This document shows, one piece after another, positions 9,011-18,950 of a DNA stretch of 64,000 nt. Location of the stretch: NCBI GenBank assembly GCA_027494165.1, contig JAOSJM010000001.1, forward strand, positions 868,001-932,000, written 5' to 3'. The number at the start of each line of letters is the position of its first letter. The stretch's first letter is position 1. This stretch comes from Acidimicrobiia bacterium. Lineage in GTDB: Bacteria; Actinomycetota; Acidimicrobiia; IMCC26256; JAOSJM01. A program made the position numbers and the translations under genes. A model generated the notes under the pieces. The model ran no database searches, had not been told where the DNA came from, and saw nothing but the letters and a program-made list of their open reading frames with translations.

Positions 9011-9808
9011 TCAGGGTCGCCGCGAGCGGGTGAGCCGCTCGACCCGGTCGAGCAGGCCGTCGACGCCCGAGCCGTGGAGGGTCATGCCGCCGTCCACGAC
9101 GAGGTTCTGCCCGGTCACGAAGCGGGCCAGGTCGGAGCAGAGGAAGACCACGGCGTCGGCGACGTCCTCGGGCCGCCCCACCCGGGCGAGCGGGGTCTTG
9201 GCCTCCATGTGCTCGACCATCCCGTCGAACCCGGTGAGGAGGACGTCGGTCATGGCCGTGTGGATCATGCCCGGCGACACCGCGTTCACGCGCACGGTGG
9301 GCGCGTACTCGAGCGCGGCGCTGGCCGTGAGGGCGACCACCGCCGCCTTGGCGGCGGAGTAGGGCGACTCGCCCGCGGCCGGCCGCGTGCCGCTGACCGA
9401 CGCGGTGCTCACGATGCTGCCGCCACCGCAGTCCACGATGAGCGGGGCCGCGGCGCGCAGGCCGTGGTAGACGCCGCCCAGGTTGAGCCGCACGATCCGG
9501 TCCCACTCCTCGACCGGCAGCTCGTGGATCCGGCCCAGGTTGCTGCCGCCGGCGTTGTTGAAGAGGGCCGTCAGCCCGCCCATCCGGCCGGCGGCGTCGT
9601 GGACGGCCGCCTCGAGCGCGTCGGGGTCGCAGACGTCCACCTCGTAGGCCAGCCCGTCGACCTCCTCGGCGACGGCCTCGGCGGCGTCGCCGTCGACGTC
9701 GACGACCGCGACCGTGGCACCTTCGGCCGCCATCCGCCGGCAGGTGGCGGCGCCGATGCCCGAGCCACCTCCCGTGACGACGGCCCGCTGGCCGTCGAGC
9801 AGACCCAT
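9011..9808 (-). CDS. short-chain dehydrogenase/reductase
   Basis: 265 aa classical SDR: cofactor loop VVTGGGSGIGAATCR at residues 10-24, NNAG motif (FNNAGGSN), catalytic Ser in TASVSG, YxxxK in SPYSAAKAAV, and the C-terminal FVTGQNLVVDGG. Asp in VVDVDG after the second strand suggests NAD(H) preference. It catalyses oxidation or reduction of an alcohol/ketone; substrate not predictable. A strong purine-rich Shine-Dalgarno sequence (GGGAGGGGAGGAGG) and TAGGAT precede it. Its neighbours do not suggest a pathway. Confidence 0.85.
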   Translation of the reverse strand: MGLLDGQRAVVTGGGSGIGAATCRRMAAEGATVAVVDVDGDAAEAVAEEVDGLAYEVDVCDPDALEAAVHDAAGRMGGLTALFNNAGGSNLGRIHELPVEEWDRIVRLNLGGVYHGLRAAAPLIVDCGGGSIVSTASVSGTRPAAGESPYSAAKAAVVALTASAALEYAPTVRVNAVSPGMIHTAMTDVLLTGFDGMVEHMEAKTPLARVGRPEDVADAVVFLCSDLARFVTGQNLVVDGGMTLHGSGVDGLLDRVERLTRSRRP

Positions 9809-9936
9809 GCCCGGCGCCTCCTCCCCTCCCGCGGCATCCTACCGGCCCCTCCCGCGGGACGGTCGGGGTCCAGGGAGCGGGGTGAACGGTCGACCAAGAT
9901 GGTCGGGTCCCCGAACGAGGAGCGCACGCCGCCGCG

Positions 9937-12471
9937 ATGTGGAGGGCGACGACGAGGGGGCTGCTGGCCCGCCGGCTCCGGCTCGGCCTGACGGCCCTGG
10001 CGGTGGTGCTGGGGGTCGCGTTCGTCAGCGGCACGTTCGTGCTCACCGACACGCTCCGGCACGCCTTCGACGGGCTGTTCGCCGAGACGGTGTCGGACGT
10101 TGACCTCGTGGTCTGGACCCGGTCCCCCTTCGAGGGGGCGGCCCGTCAGCGCGAGCGGCTCCCCGAGTCGCTCCTCGACACGATCCGGGCCGTGCCCGGC
10201 GTCGAGGCCGTCGAGGGGGTCGTGCAGGGCGACGCCCAGTTCGTGGCACCGGACGGGGAGGCGATCCAGCACGGTGGTGCCCCGACGTTCGGGATCTCCT
10301 GGGGCGACGTGAGCCCGCTGCGGATCGTCGACGGGCGCCGGCCCGAGCGGGACGGCGAGGTCGCCATGGACGCCGGGACCGCGGCCGGCCGCGGCTTCGC
10401 CGTCGGGCAGCGGGTCCGGGTCCTGCTCCAGGGACCGGCCGAGGAGCTCACCCTCGTCGGGACGTTCAGCCTCGGGGACCGGGTCGACCTCGGCCCCGTG
10501 ACCTTCGCGGCCTTCGACCTCGAGACGGCCCAGCGGGTGTTCGCCGCCGAGGGCGTGCTCGACCTGGTGAACGTCAGGGCCGAGCCGGGGGCCGACCCGG
10601 TCGTCCTCGGGGACCTGGTGGCGAGCGCGCTCCCCGGTGACTACGAGGTGCTCCCGGCGAGGGAGGCCGCCGACGAGCGGGCCCGGCCGGTCCGCGAGGG
10701 CCTCGCCTTCCTCGAAGGGGCTCTCCTGGGCTTCGCCGGCGTCGGCCTCTTCGTCGGGGCGTTCATCATCTTCAACACCTTCTCCATCCTCGTGTCCCAG
10801 CGGACGCGCGAGCTCGGGCTCCTGCGGGCGCTCGGAGCGAGCCGGCCCCAGGTCGTGGGGTCGGTGCTGGCCGAGGCCGCCGCGCTGGGCGCCGTGGCGT
10901 CGGCCGTCGGCCTGGCCGCCGGGATCGGGCTCGCCCGGTTGCTGCTCCGCCTCCTCGACCGGCTCGACTTCGCGGTTCCGGGGGACCTGCCCTCGTGCTC
11001 GGACGAACCGTGGTGGCCTCGCTCGCCGTCGGGCTCCTCGTCACCGTGACGGCCGCGCTGCTCCCGGCCCGGCGGGCGTCGCGGATCCCGCCCGTCGCGG
11101 CCATCCACGACGTCACGCTGGCGGCCGGCGCGCCGCTCGGCCGCCGGGGTGTGACCGGGGGGCGGTCCTCCTCGCCGGTACCGTGCTGCTCGCCGCAGGC
11201 CTGGCGCGGGACCGCGGCGTCGTCGGCACGTTGCAGGTGGTCGGGGCCGGCGCGCTCGTGATGTTCGTGGGCCTCGCGACGCTGGCGCCCGTGCTCGCCC
11301 GTCCGTTCACCCGGCTCCTGGCCCCGCTGCTCGACCGGACGCTCGGCGTCACCGGCACCCTCGCCCGCGGGAACGCCGGCCGCAACCCGCGGCGCACCGC
11401 AGCCACCGCGTCGGCGACCGTGGTGGGGCTCGGGCTCGTCTCCCTGGTGGCCATCTTCGCGGCGTCGGCCAAGGCGTCGGTGCGCGACGCCATCGGCTCG
11501 GGCCTGCGCGCGGACCTGGTGGTCCGGGCCGAGCAGCTCGCCGACTTCTCGGCGGGGGTGGGGCAGCGGATCCGGTCGCTCCCCGAGGTCGAGGCCGTGG
11601 CCGGTCTCCGGCTGGGCGACGCCGAGGTGGACGGCCGGACCGTCGCCGTCTTCGGGACCGATCCTGCGACGGTCGAGGAGGTCGTCGACCTCGGAATCGT
11701 CGAGGGCGATGTGGCCGGGCTGGCGGGAGGGGGATCCTCGTCGAGGAGTCCGAGGCGCGGCGGCTCGGGGTCGGTGCCGGCGACTCGCTCCCGGTCGGGT
11801 TCCTGCGGGGCGGGCGGGTCGAGGTCCCCGTCGCCGGGGTGCACGCCGACGCCTTCTTCACCGGTGGCCTCCCGGTCCGGTTCCTGCTCTCGGCCGCCCA
11901 CTTCGACGCCCTGGTCGGCGGCACGGGCCAGGAGTTCCTCGTCCTCGTGAAGGCGTCGGCAGGCCGGGCGGACGAGGTCCGGGAGGCGGCCGAGGCCGCG
12001 CTGGCGGACTTCCCCAACGTCGAGGTCTTCTCGCGCGACGAGTACCGGCGGCAGGCCGAGCGCTCGATCGACGTCTTCCTCGCGGTGATGCTCGCCCTCC
12101 TCCTGCTCGCGGTCGTCATCGCGGTGCTCGGCATCGTGAACACGCTCGTCCTCTCGGTCGTCGAGCGGACCCGCGAGCTGGGCCTCCTCCGGGTGGTGGG
12201 CATGTCTCGCCGCCAGACCCGGGCCATGGTGCGGGCCGAGGCGGTGGTCGTGGCTCTCATGGGCGGTGTCCTCGGGGTCGCGATCGGCCTCCTGTGGGCG
12301 TGGGCGATGACCGAGGCCCTGCGCGACCAGGGGATCTCGGTCATGGACGTCCCCGTGCTCCAGCTCCTCGGCTTCGTCGCCCTCTCGGCCGTCTCGGGGG
12401 TGGCAGCCGCGGTGTTCCCGGCGCGGCGTGCCGCGCGGCTCGACGTGCTCGAGGCCATCGCCGAGGAGTGA
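9937..12471 (+). CDS. FtsX-like ABC transporter permease (three apparent frameshifts)
   Basis: About 845 aa when read as one protein. An N-terminal membrane helix (residues ~15-35) and a periplasmic core domain are followed by an FtsX block with the SQRTRELGLLRALGAS motif. A second half repeats this design and ends with an FtsX block carrying VVERTRELGLLRVVGMSRRQ and ARRAARLDVLEAIAEE. The frame is lost at G-runs 10980-10984, 11157-11162 and 11729-11733; adding one G to each restores continuous homologous sequence. I therefore treat it as one intact gene with assembly errors. Such permeases need an ATPase partner, but none is adjacent. Substrate unknown (lipoprotein or lipid in relatives). Confidence 0.75.
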
Positions 12472-12521
12472 CGGGCGCGGCCGGTACCCTCGGCAGGACG
12501 CGGGCCCCGGAGGTGGCAGGG

Positions 12522-15512
12522 GTGGACGGCGACGACGGCCCCCGGCCGGACGAGCACGACGTGCAGTCCCTGGCCCGGCGCATCGGCGAGATGGCCGGCC
12601 GCCGGACCCGGGTGCTGGGAGCCGGGGCGTTCACCGAGCGGCTCCTCGACTGGGTGATGCGGTCCGAGGAGTTGAAGACCGCCCTGTTCCGCTTCGTCGA
12701 CGTGTTCCCCGCCTGCCGGGACGACGAGGACGTGCTGCGCCACCTCGAGGAGCACCTCGAGGGCGTGGAGGTGCCCCGGATCCTCGGGCTCGGCCTCGAC
12801 CTGGCCGACCGGGTCCCGATGGGCACGCGGCTGTCGGCGTCCGTGGTGCGCCGGCGCGTGCTCCGGATGGCCGAGCAGCTCATCGCCGGCGCCACCCCGG
12901 TCGCGGCCCTGCCGGGCTGGAGCGGCGCTGGCGGCTCGGCGAGGCGGCGACGGTGGACCTGCTCGGCGAGCACACGGTCACGACCGCCGAGGCCGACCGG
13001 TACGCGGCCCGCGTGGCCGACCTCCTCGAGATCTTCGCCGGGGCCGCCGGCACCTGGCCCGACGATCCGCACCTCGAGCGGGATCCGTGGGGACCGGTCC
13101 CGAGGGTCGGCGTCTCGGTGAAGCCGACCGCGCTGGCCCCCCGCTTCGGCCCGCTCACCGCCGAGGAAGGACTCGACGAGGCCGTGACGAGGCTCCGCCC
13201 GATCCTGGCCCGGGCCCGCGAGCTGGGGGCGGCGGTCACGCTCGACATGGAGCACTACGGCGTGAAAGACCTCACCCTCGAGCTCGTCTCGCGCCTGGGG
13301 TCCGAGCTCCCGGACGGCCCCGTCCTCGGGGCGGTCGTGCAGGCCTACCTCCGGGACTCGTACGGGGACCTCCTGCGCCTCGTGGAGTGGGCCGAGCGGA
13401 CCCGGCGGGCCCCGCTCCAGGTGCGGCTGGTGAAGGGTGCGTACTGGGACACCGAGACCGTCGTGGCCCGGGCCGAGGGCTGGGTCTCGCCCGTCTTCGA
13501 GGACAAGCGCGAGACCGACGCCAACTTCGAGCGGTGCGCCCGGCTCCTCGTGGCCCGGGCGGGCGTCGTGCGGCCGGCGTTCGGCAGCCACAACGTCCGC
13601 AGCCTCGCCTACGCGGTGGCGTGCGCGCGGGCCCGTGGGCTGCACGACGGCGCGGTCGAGCTGCAGCTCCTCCACGGCATGGCCGAGCCGGTCCACGCCG
13701 CGCTGCGCCGGCTGGGTCTGAGGGTGCGGGTCTACGCGCCGGTCGGCGAGCTCGTCCCGGGCATGGCGTACCTCGTGCGGCGGCTGTTGGAGAACACGTC
13801 GAACGAGTCGTTCATCCGCCACCGGTTCGTCCAGGGCGAGGCCCTGGAGTCGCTCGTGCGTCCCCGGGGCGGGCGGAGGGCTCCCTCCCCGGCCCGGTTC
13901 CCGACGCCCTGCCCGAACGGCCGGCGACCGACCCGGCGGCGCCCGGACCGTTCGTGAACGAACCGCACGCCGAGCTGCGGCGGGCAGGCCCGAGGAGCCG
14001 TCTCGAGACCGCGGTGGCCCGGGCCGGCCGCCGGCTCGGCTTCGAGGCGCCGGTCCTCGTGGGCGGGCGGCCCGTGGGGACCGCGGGCGAGCTGGTCTCG
14101 GTCGACCCCGGGCGCCGGCGAGCGTCGTGTGCCGGAGCGGCCGGGCCGGGCCGGCCGAGGCCGACGAGGCCGTCGACGTGGCCCTGGAGGCCTGGCCGGC
14201 GTGGCGGGACACGCCGTGGCCGGAACGGGCCGCCGTCCTCTTCCGGGCGGCCGCCCTCCTGCGGGCCCGGCGTCGCGAGCTGGCGGCCCTCGAGGTCCGC
14301 GAGGCCGGCAAGCCGCCTCCGGAGGCCGACGCCGACGTCTGCGAGGCCGTCGACTTCTGCGAGTACTACGGCCGCGAGGCCCTCGGGCTGGCGTCGGGGG
14401 CGCCCGCGCTGCAGGTGCCGGGGAGGCGAACGCGTACGGTTACCGGCCCCGCGGCGTCGGTGCCGTGATCGCACCGTGGAACTTCCCCCTCGCCATCCCC
14501 ACCGGAATGGTGGCCGCCGCGCTCGTCACCGGCAACGCCGTCCTGCTGAAGCCGGCCGAGCAGGCACCCGGGACGGCGTTCCGGCTCGTCGAGATCCTCC
14601 TGGAGGCCGGGGTGCCGCCGGGCGTGCTCGCCTTCCTGCCCGGGGTGGGGGAGGAGGTCGGAGCCCATCTCGTCGCGCACCCGGCCGTCGCCTTCGTGGG
14701 CTTCACCGGCTCGAAGGCCGTGGGGCTCGACATCCTGTCGCGCGCCGCGGTCGTGGCTCCCGGGCAACGGCACGTGAAACGGGTCGTCGCCGAGATGGGC
14801 GGGAAGAACCCGGTCGTCGTCGACAGCGACGCCGACCTCGACGAGGCGGTCCCGGCCGTGGTGGCCAGCGCCTTCGGGTACGCCGGTCAGAAGTGCTCGG
14901 CGGCGTCGCGGGTGATCGCGGTGGGAGCGGTCTTCGAGGAGCTCGTCGACCGGGTGGTGGGAGCCGCGGCGCTCGTACCGGTCGGCCCGGCGACCGAGAT
15001 GCGGACCGTGGTCGGCCCCCTGATCGACGAGGAGGCCCTGGACCGGGTGCGGCGCTACCAGGACCTGGCCGCCCGGGAGGGGGAGGTCGTGCTCCGGCGT
15101 GACGACGTCCCGGCCGGAGGCTGGTACGCGGGGCCCACCGTGGTCGTGGCCGGCCGGCCCGACGCCCGGGTGGCGACCGAGGAGATCTTCGGCCCGGTGC
15201 TCACCCTCCTGCGGGCCGAGGACCTCGACCACGCGTTGGCCCTCGCGAACGACACCGAGTACGCGCTCACCGCGGGGGTGTTCTCGCGCTCGCCGGCCCG
15301 GATCCGCCACGCGGCCACGAGCCTGCGGGCCGGCAACGTGTACGTCAACCGCGGATCACCGGAGCCATGGTGGGGCGGCAGGCCTTCGGGGGTACGGCCT
15401 CTCGGGGGTGGGCTCCAAGGCCGGTGGCCCGGACTACCTGGCCCAGTTCGTGGAGCCCCGGGTCGTCACCGAGAACACGTTGCGCCAGGGGTTCGCTCCC
15501 ACCGGCGGGTGA
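12522..15512 (+). CDS. putA: bifunctional proline dehydrogenase / L-glutamate gamma-semialdehyde dehydrogenase (six apparent frameshifts)
   Basis: About 998 aa after repair. The first ~450 residues are the FAD-dependent proline dehydrogenase barrel (KPTALAPRFGP, LDMEHYGVKDLT, RLVKGAYWD, ENTSNESFIRHRF). The second half is the aldehyde dehydrogenase: APWNFPLAIP, FVGFTGSKAVG, catalytic EMGGKNPVVVD and AGQKCSAASRV (Cys nucleophile). Together they convert proline to glutamate. One missing base is inferred at each of 12914-12916, 13862-13865, ~14110-14118, 14420-14423, ~15353 and 15388-15392. The GTG at 12522 has GGAGG 8 nt upstream. It ends 39 bp before a tRNA gene; nothing nearby looks like a proline transporter. 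Confidence 0.82.
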
Positions 15513-15533
15513 CGGGGCCGCGGGACCGGCTGC

Positions 15534-15539
15534 TACCAT
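15534..15539 (+). promoter_or_regulatory. -10 element of tRNA-Val(GAC)
   Basis: TACCAT lies 12 nt before the mature tRNA 5' end, the TANNNT pattern used through this window. A weak GTGACG is 19 bp further upstream. Confidence 0.4.
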
Positions 15540-15551
15540 CGGCCGTCCACC

Positions 15552-15623
15552 GGGCGGTTAGCTCAGGGGGAGAGCACTTCCTTGACGCGGAAGGGGTCAG
15601 AGGTTCAAATCCTCTACCGCCCA
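15552..15623 (+). tRNA. tRNA-Val (anticodon GAC)
   Basis: A 72-nt cloverleaf. The acceptor GGGCGGT pairs with ACCGCCC and the D-stem GCTC with GAGC. The anticodon stem CTTCC/GGAAG encloses TTGACGC (anticodon GAC). The T-stem AGAGG/CCTCT encloses TTCAAAT. The discriminator is A, and the terminal CCA is not encoded (the next bases are CCG). It is a single tRNA between putA and the acyl-CoA dehydrogenase operon. Confidence 0.97.
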
Positions 15624-15639
15624 CCGGTGAAGGTGCAGG

Positions 15640-16905
15640 TCAGCCGGGGCTCTCGTCCCGGCTGGCTCGCGTCCGGCGCACCTCGCGGAACGGACGGTCC
15701 CGGTCGGCGGCGGGTTCTCGCGGCATGCCGAGCAGCCGCTCGCTGATGATGTTGCGCTGCATCTCGGCGCTGCCCCCACCGAGTGCAGCGGCCTGGCGGA
15801 AGACGTAGGCCTCGCCGGGACCCCGGTCGGGGTGGTCCGCGGGCCAGACCACGGCGTCGACCCCGGTCGCCTCGAGCGCGATGTCGGCCCCCGCGAGGCC
15901 GGCCTCGGCGGCCGACAGCCGCATCAGCGCGCCGGCCGGCGGGGGGAGCGTGCCGGTCGCCAGGCCCGTCGCCACCCGGGCCACGAGCTGGCGGTGGACG
16001 GTGGTGCGCTCCTCCATCTCGCCGACGAGCTGCGCGAGGCGAGGATCGCCGCCGCGCCGACGCCCCCGTACGGCGGCCGCGAGGTCGTGGCCCGGACGGT
16101 CGGCTCGTTGCTCGGCGCGGCCGCTGGCGTACGGGGACGCGCCGCCGACGGTCATCCGCTCGTGCACCATGAGCTGGGACGCGACCTTCCAGCCGCCCCC
16201 CACCTCGCCGACGACGGAGGACGCCGGGAGGACGACGTCGTCGAAGAACTCCTGGCAGAAGTCGCGCGCCCCGTTGGACTGCCTGATCCACTCGACCGTG
16301 ATGCCCGGCTGGTGGATCTTCACGATGAACATGGTGAGCCCGTCGTGCTTGGGGACGTCCCAGTCGGTGCGGGCGAGGCAGAGCGCGTAGTCGGAGAACA
16401 TCGCGTACGAGCTCCAGGTCTTCGCGCCGTTCAGGACCCAGGAGTCGCCGTCCCGGTCGGCCCGGGTGAGGACGCCGGCGAGGTCGGATCCCCCCGTCGG
16501 CTCCGAGAGGAACTGGACCCAGAGCTCCTCGCCCCGGAGCATCGCCGGGATGTGGCGGAGCTTCTGCTCCTCCGTGCCGGCGTCCAGCAGGGTGGGGGCG
16601 AGGATCGTCAGCGTCGGGAGGTTGAGGACGAGCGGCATCTCGTGGGGCCGCGACTCCTGGGTGAAGGCACGCTGGTGCTCCGCCGTGAGACCCAGGCCTC
16701 CGTACTCCTTCGGGAAGGCGATCCCGGCGAACCCGCCCTCGTACAGCAGGCGCTGGAGCTCCCGGGACCGGCGCGCCTGCTCCTCGGTGACCGTGACGAC
16801 GGAGAACGGCGGCGCGTCGGGGTCGAGTGGCGGCATGTGCTCGGCCAGCCACGCCCGGGCCCGGAGCCGGAAGCCCTCGACGCTCTCGACGTCCTCAGGT
16901 GCCAT
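15640..16905 (-). CDS. acyl-CoA dehydrogenase (third gene of operon)
   Basis: 421 aa flavoprotein of the acyl-CoA dehydrogenase family. It oxidises an acyl-CoA to the 2,3-enoyl-CoA and passes electrons to ETF. Visible signatures are FPKEYGGLG, the FAD/substrate motif QFLSEPTGGSDLA, WVLNGAKTWSSYA, and the C-terminal GGGSAEMQRNIISERLLG helix, which normally follows the catalytic region. The segment around residues 265-295 is R/G-rich and less conserved. It overlaps the preceding gene by 11 nt, so coupled translation with that second dehydrogenase is likely; such pairs often form heteromeric enzymes for sterol or branched substrates (inference). Confidence 0.85.
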   Translation of the reverse strand: MAPEDVESVEGFRLRARAWLAEHMPPLDPDAPPFSVVTVTEEQARRSRELQRLLYEGGFAGIAFPKEYGGLGLTAEHQRAFTQESRPHEMPLVLNLPTLTILAPTLLDAGTEEQKLRHIPAMLRGEELWVQFLSEPTGGSDLAGVLTRADRDGDSWVLNGAKTWSSYAMFSDYALCLARTDWDVPKHDGLTMFIVKIHQPGITVEWIRQSNGARDFCQEFFDDVVLPASSVVGEVGGGWKVASQLMVHERMTVGGASPYASGRAEQRADRPGHDLAAAVRGRRRGGDPRLAQLVGEMEERTTVHRQLVARVATGLATGTLPPPAGALMRLSAAEAGLAGADIALEATGVDAVVWPADHPDRGPGEAYVFRQAAALGGGSAEMQRNIISERLLGMPREPAADRDRPFREVRRTRASRDESPG

Positions 16906-18049
16906 CGTCCTCCTCGCGGCTCCCGGCGATCATCGGGGATCCCAGGGCGATCCGGTGCTCCGGCGGGGTGCCGAACACGGCACGGTCCACCGTCACCCGT
17001 CGCAGGTACAGGTGGAGGTCGTGCTCCCAGGTCACGCCGATGCTCCCGTGCAACTGGATGCAGTCCTGGACGATCGCCGGTGCGTGGTCGCCGACGTACG
17101 CCTTGGCGACCCGGGCGAGGTGCAGGGCGTCGGGGCGTCGTTCCGCGACGGCGACGGCGGCCGCGTCCGTGGTGGCCTGGCAGGACTCGGACCACAGCCG
17201 CATGTCGGCGAAGCGGTGCTTGAGCGCCTGGTACGAGGCCAGCGGCCGCCCGAAGGAGAACCGGTCGAAGGAGTACTCGACGGTGAGCTCCAGCACCCGC
17301 ACCGCCGCCCCGGTGGCCTCCGCGCACTGGAGGACCAGCGCCACGGCCAGGAGGTGCTCGACCTCGGCCGCCGTCCGACCGATCTCGCCGACGAGGGCCC
17401 CGGTCGGCACCGCGACGCCGGACAGCCGGACCTCGGAGTAGTGACGGACGAGGTCGAGGCAGCGGAGGGGGACGATCTCCAGGCCGGGAGCCGACCGCGG
17501 GACGAGGAACTGCGCGAGCTCCCCGTCGACCCGTGCCGGCACGAGGAGCAGGTCGGCGTCGTCGGCCGCCTCGACCGGCGACTTCACGCCGGTGAGCACG
17601 AACCCGCCGTCCCGGCGCTCGGCAGTCGTCGACACGTCGTCGGGTCGCCAGCCGCCCGCCGCCTCGGCGAGGCACCAGCTGGCGACGAGCTCGCCGGACG
17701 CGAGCCCGGGCAGGACCCGGGCCTTCTGCTCGCTGCTGCCCGAGGCGGCGAGCGCCGCGGCGACGACGTTGGCCGGGAGCAACGGTCCGGGCGAGACGAA
17801 GGCCCCCATGACCTCGGCCACCAGCGCGACGTCGACGAGGCCCCTCGCCATCGAGGCGCTGCCGCCGTGCTCGTCGGGCACGAGCAGGGAGGTCCAGCCC
17901 AGCGCCGCGCCCTGCCGCCACCAGGCCCGGTCGAACCCGCCCCCGGCGTCCGCGAGCGCACGGACACCGAGGACGGGGCACGAGTCCTCGAGGAACCGCC
18001 GCGTCGTGTCGCGGAACAGCTCCTGATCCGCGCTCAGATCCAGCCGCAC
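16895..18049 (-). CDS. acyl-CoA dehydrogenase (second gene of operon)
   Basis: 384 aa, acyl-CoA dehydrogenase family. The N-terminal helical domain begins MRLDLSADQELFRDTTRRFLE. The mid-domain is divergent and the C-terminal domain carries YSFDRFSFGRPLASYQALKHRFADM and QLHGSIGVTWEHDLHLYLRR, which are strong family markers. The canonical glycine-serine FAD motif of the middle domain is weak, as in the non-catalytic or alpha partner of heteromeric FadE pairs. Its stop overlaps the next dehydrogenase start by 11 nt. The upstream enoyl-CoA hydratase is 19 bp away, so the three form one operon. Confidence 0.82.
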   Translation of the reverse strand: MRLDLSADQELFRDTTRRFLEDSCPVLGVRALADAGGGFDRAWWRQGAALGWTSLLVPDEHGGSASMARGLVDVALVAEVMGAFVSPGPLLPANVVAAALAASGSSEQKARVLPGLASGELVASWCLAEAAGGWRPDDVSTTAERRDGGFVLTGVKSPVEAADDADLLLVPARVDGELAQFLVPRSAPGLEIVPLRCLDLVRHYSEVRLSGVAVPTGALVGEIGRTAAEVEHLLAVALVLQCAEATGAAVRVLELTVEYSFDRFSFGRPLASYQALKHRFADMRLWSESCQATTDAAAVAVAERRPDALHLARVAKAYVGDHAPAIVQDCIQLHGSIGVTWEHDLHLYLRRVTVDRAVFGTPPEHRIALGSPMIAGSREEDDGT

Positions 18050-18068
18050 GATGGGTCCCTCGCCCCGC

Positions 18069-18860
18069 TCACCCCCGCTCCCGGGCCCCTCGCAGCTCCT
18101 CGATGCGGGCCGCCTTGACCCGGCGGTGCTCCTCGCCGGCGAAGAGCGCCGTCTGGGCGAGGAGCTCGGCCCGGATCCCGTTCTGGATGGTTCCCGCCCA
18201 CGCCTGGTCGACGAGCTGCTTGGCCACCGCCGCGGCGTGGGGGGGCGCCGCGGCCATCCTCCGGGCGAGCGCGAGCCCGGCTCCGTCGAGCTCGGACCGC
18301 GGAACGACGAAGTCGACGACCCCCCAGGAGTGTGCGGTCGCCGCGTCGATGCGGTCTCCGGAGATGATCAGGTACTTGGCCTTGGCCGGCCCGGCCAGCA
18401 TCGTCAGGAGCTGGCTGCCGCCCGTATCGGTCACGAGCCCGAACTGGATCTCGGGGAACGCGAACGTGGCGTCGTCGGCCGCGATCCGTACGTCGGCGGA
18501 GAGGACCATCTCGAAGGCGCCGCCGAGCACGTAGCCCTGCACCGCCGCGACCACGGGCTTGGGCGCGTTCAGCGTGGCGAGCCGACCCTCCTGCACCCGC
18601 CGGACGAAGCTGAAGTCGCTCTCACCCCCCGAGCGGGTCCCGAGCTCCTTGGTGTCGCGCCCCGAGGAGAACGACGGCCCCTCGGCCCGGAGGAGGACGC
18701 AGCGGACCTCGGGGTCGGTCAGCGCCCAACGGAGGGCCTTTCCGAGCTCGGAGCCCATCGCGTTGTTCAGCGCGTTGTGTCGCTCTCCACGGTCGAGGGT
18801 GACCACACCCACACCGTCGTCGAGCTCCGATCGGACCAGGGTTCCATCCGGCGGCGGCAC
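18069..18860 (-). CDS. enoyl-CoA hydratase/isomerase family protein (first gene of operon)
   Basis: 263 aa crotonase-fold protein. It has VVTLDRGERHNALNNAM at the start and the oxyanion-hole segments (FSSGRDTKEL; VQGYVLGGAFEMVLSADVRIA). FAFPEIQFGLVTDTGG carries the expected acidic residue on the active-site helix, and the C-terminal helices complete the fold. It hydrates or isomerises enoyl-CoA thioesters. The GTG start at 18860 follows a perfect -10 TATACT by 7 nt, so the mRNA is probably leaderless. It heads an operon with two acyl-CoA dehydrogenases, a beta-oxidation-like set with an unknown acyl substrate. Confidence 0.85.
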   Translation of the reverse strand: MPPPDGTLVRSELDDGVGVVTLDRGERHNALNNAMGSELGKALRWALTDPEVRCVLLRAEGPSFSSGRDTKELGTRSGGESDFSFVRRVQEGRLATLNAPKPVVAAVQGYVLGGAFEMVLSADVRIAADDATFAFPEIQFGLVTDTGGSQLLTMLAGPAKAKYLIISGDRIDAATAHSWGVVDFVVPRSELDGAGLALARRMAAAPPHAAAVAKQLVDQAWAGTIQNGIRAELLAQTALFAGEEHRRVKAARIEELRGARERG

Positions 18861-18867
18861 GGAAAAA

Positions 18868-18873
18868 AGTATA
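18868..18873 (-). promoter_or_regulatory. -10 element of the acyl-CoA operon (leaderless)
   Basis: TATACT on the minus strand (18873-18868) is followed by TTTTTTC and the GTG start codon at 18860. The predicted transcription start falls on or beside the start codon. AGTATACT is itself an 8-bp palindrome. No good -35 is visible. Confidence 0.6.
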
Positions 18874-18910
18874 CTCAGTCCGCTCCGGTGTCGCTCCGAC
18901 CTGGAGGGGT

Positions 18911-18950
18911 CACGCCGGAGGGATCAGAGGTTCGAGTCCTCGACCGCCCA
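18911..18950 (+). other. tRNA-Val-like 3'-half fragment
   Basis: From position 18911 the sequence follows a tRNA from the anticodon loop to the discriminator base. TCACGC carries CAC, then come CGGAG (3' anticodon stem), GGATC, the T-arm AGAGG-TTCGAGT-CCTCG, the 3' acceptor strand ACCGCCC, and A. The acceptor strand is identical to that of tRNA-Val(GAC) at 15552. No 5' acceptor half or D-arm is present upstream, so it is not a functional tRNA. 3' tRNA halves are the usual scar of site-specific integration. Its antisense strand encodes the last residues of aftD. Confidence 0.6.

Noticed and set aside
9937..12471. Permease recorded as a pseudogene
   Set aside because: All three breaks are single missing Gs in G-runs and the residues on either side remain conserved.
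15624..18910. A 3.3-kb genomic island between the tRNA and its fragment
   Set aside because: No integrase, excisionase or direct repeat long enough; the fragment differs from tRNA-Val(GAC) at several positions.
18860..18950. A complete tRNA gene ending at 18950
   Set aside because: The 3' half is clear, but the region upstream has no acceptor 5' strand or D-arm, and the bases before the anticodon loop do not pair as a stem. Only a fragment is supported.
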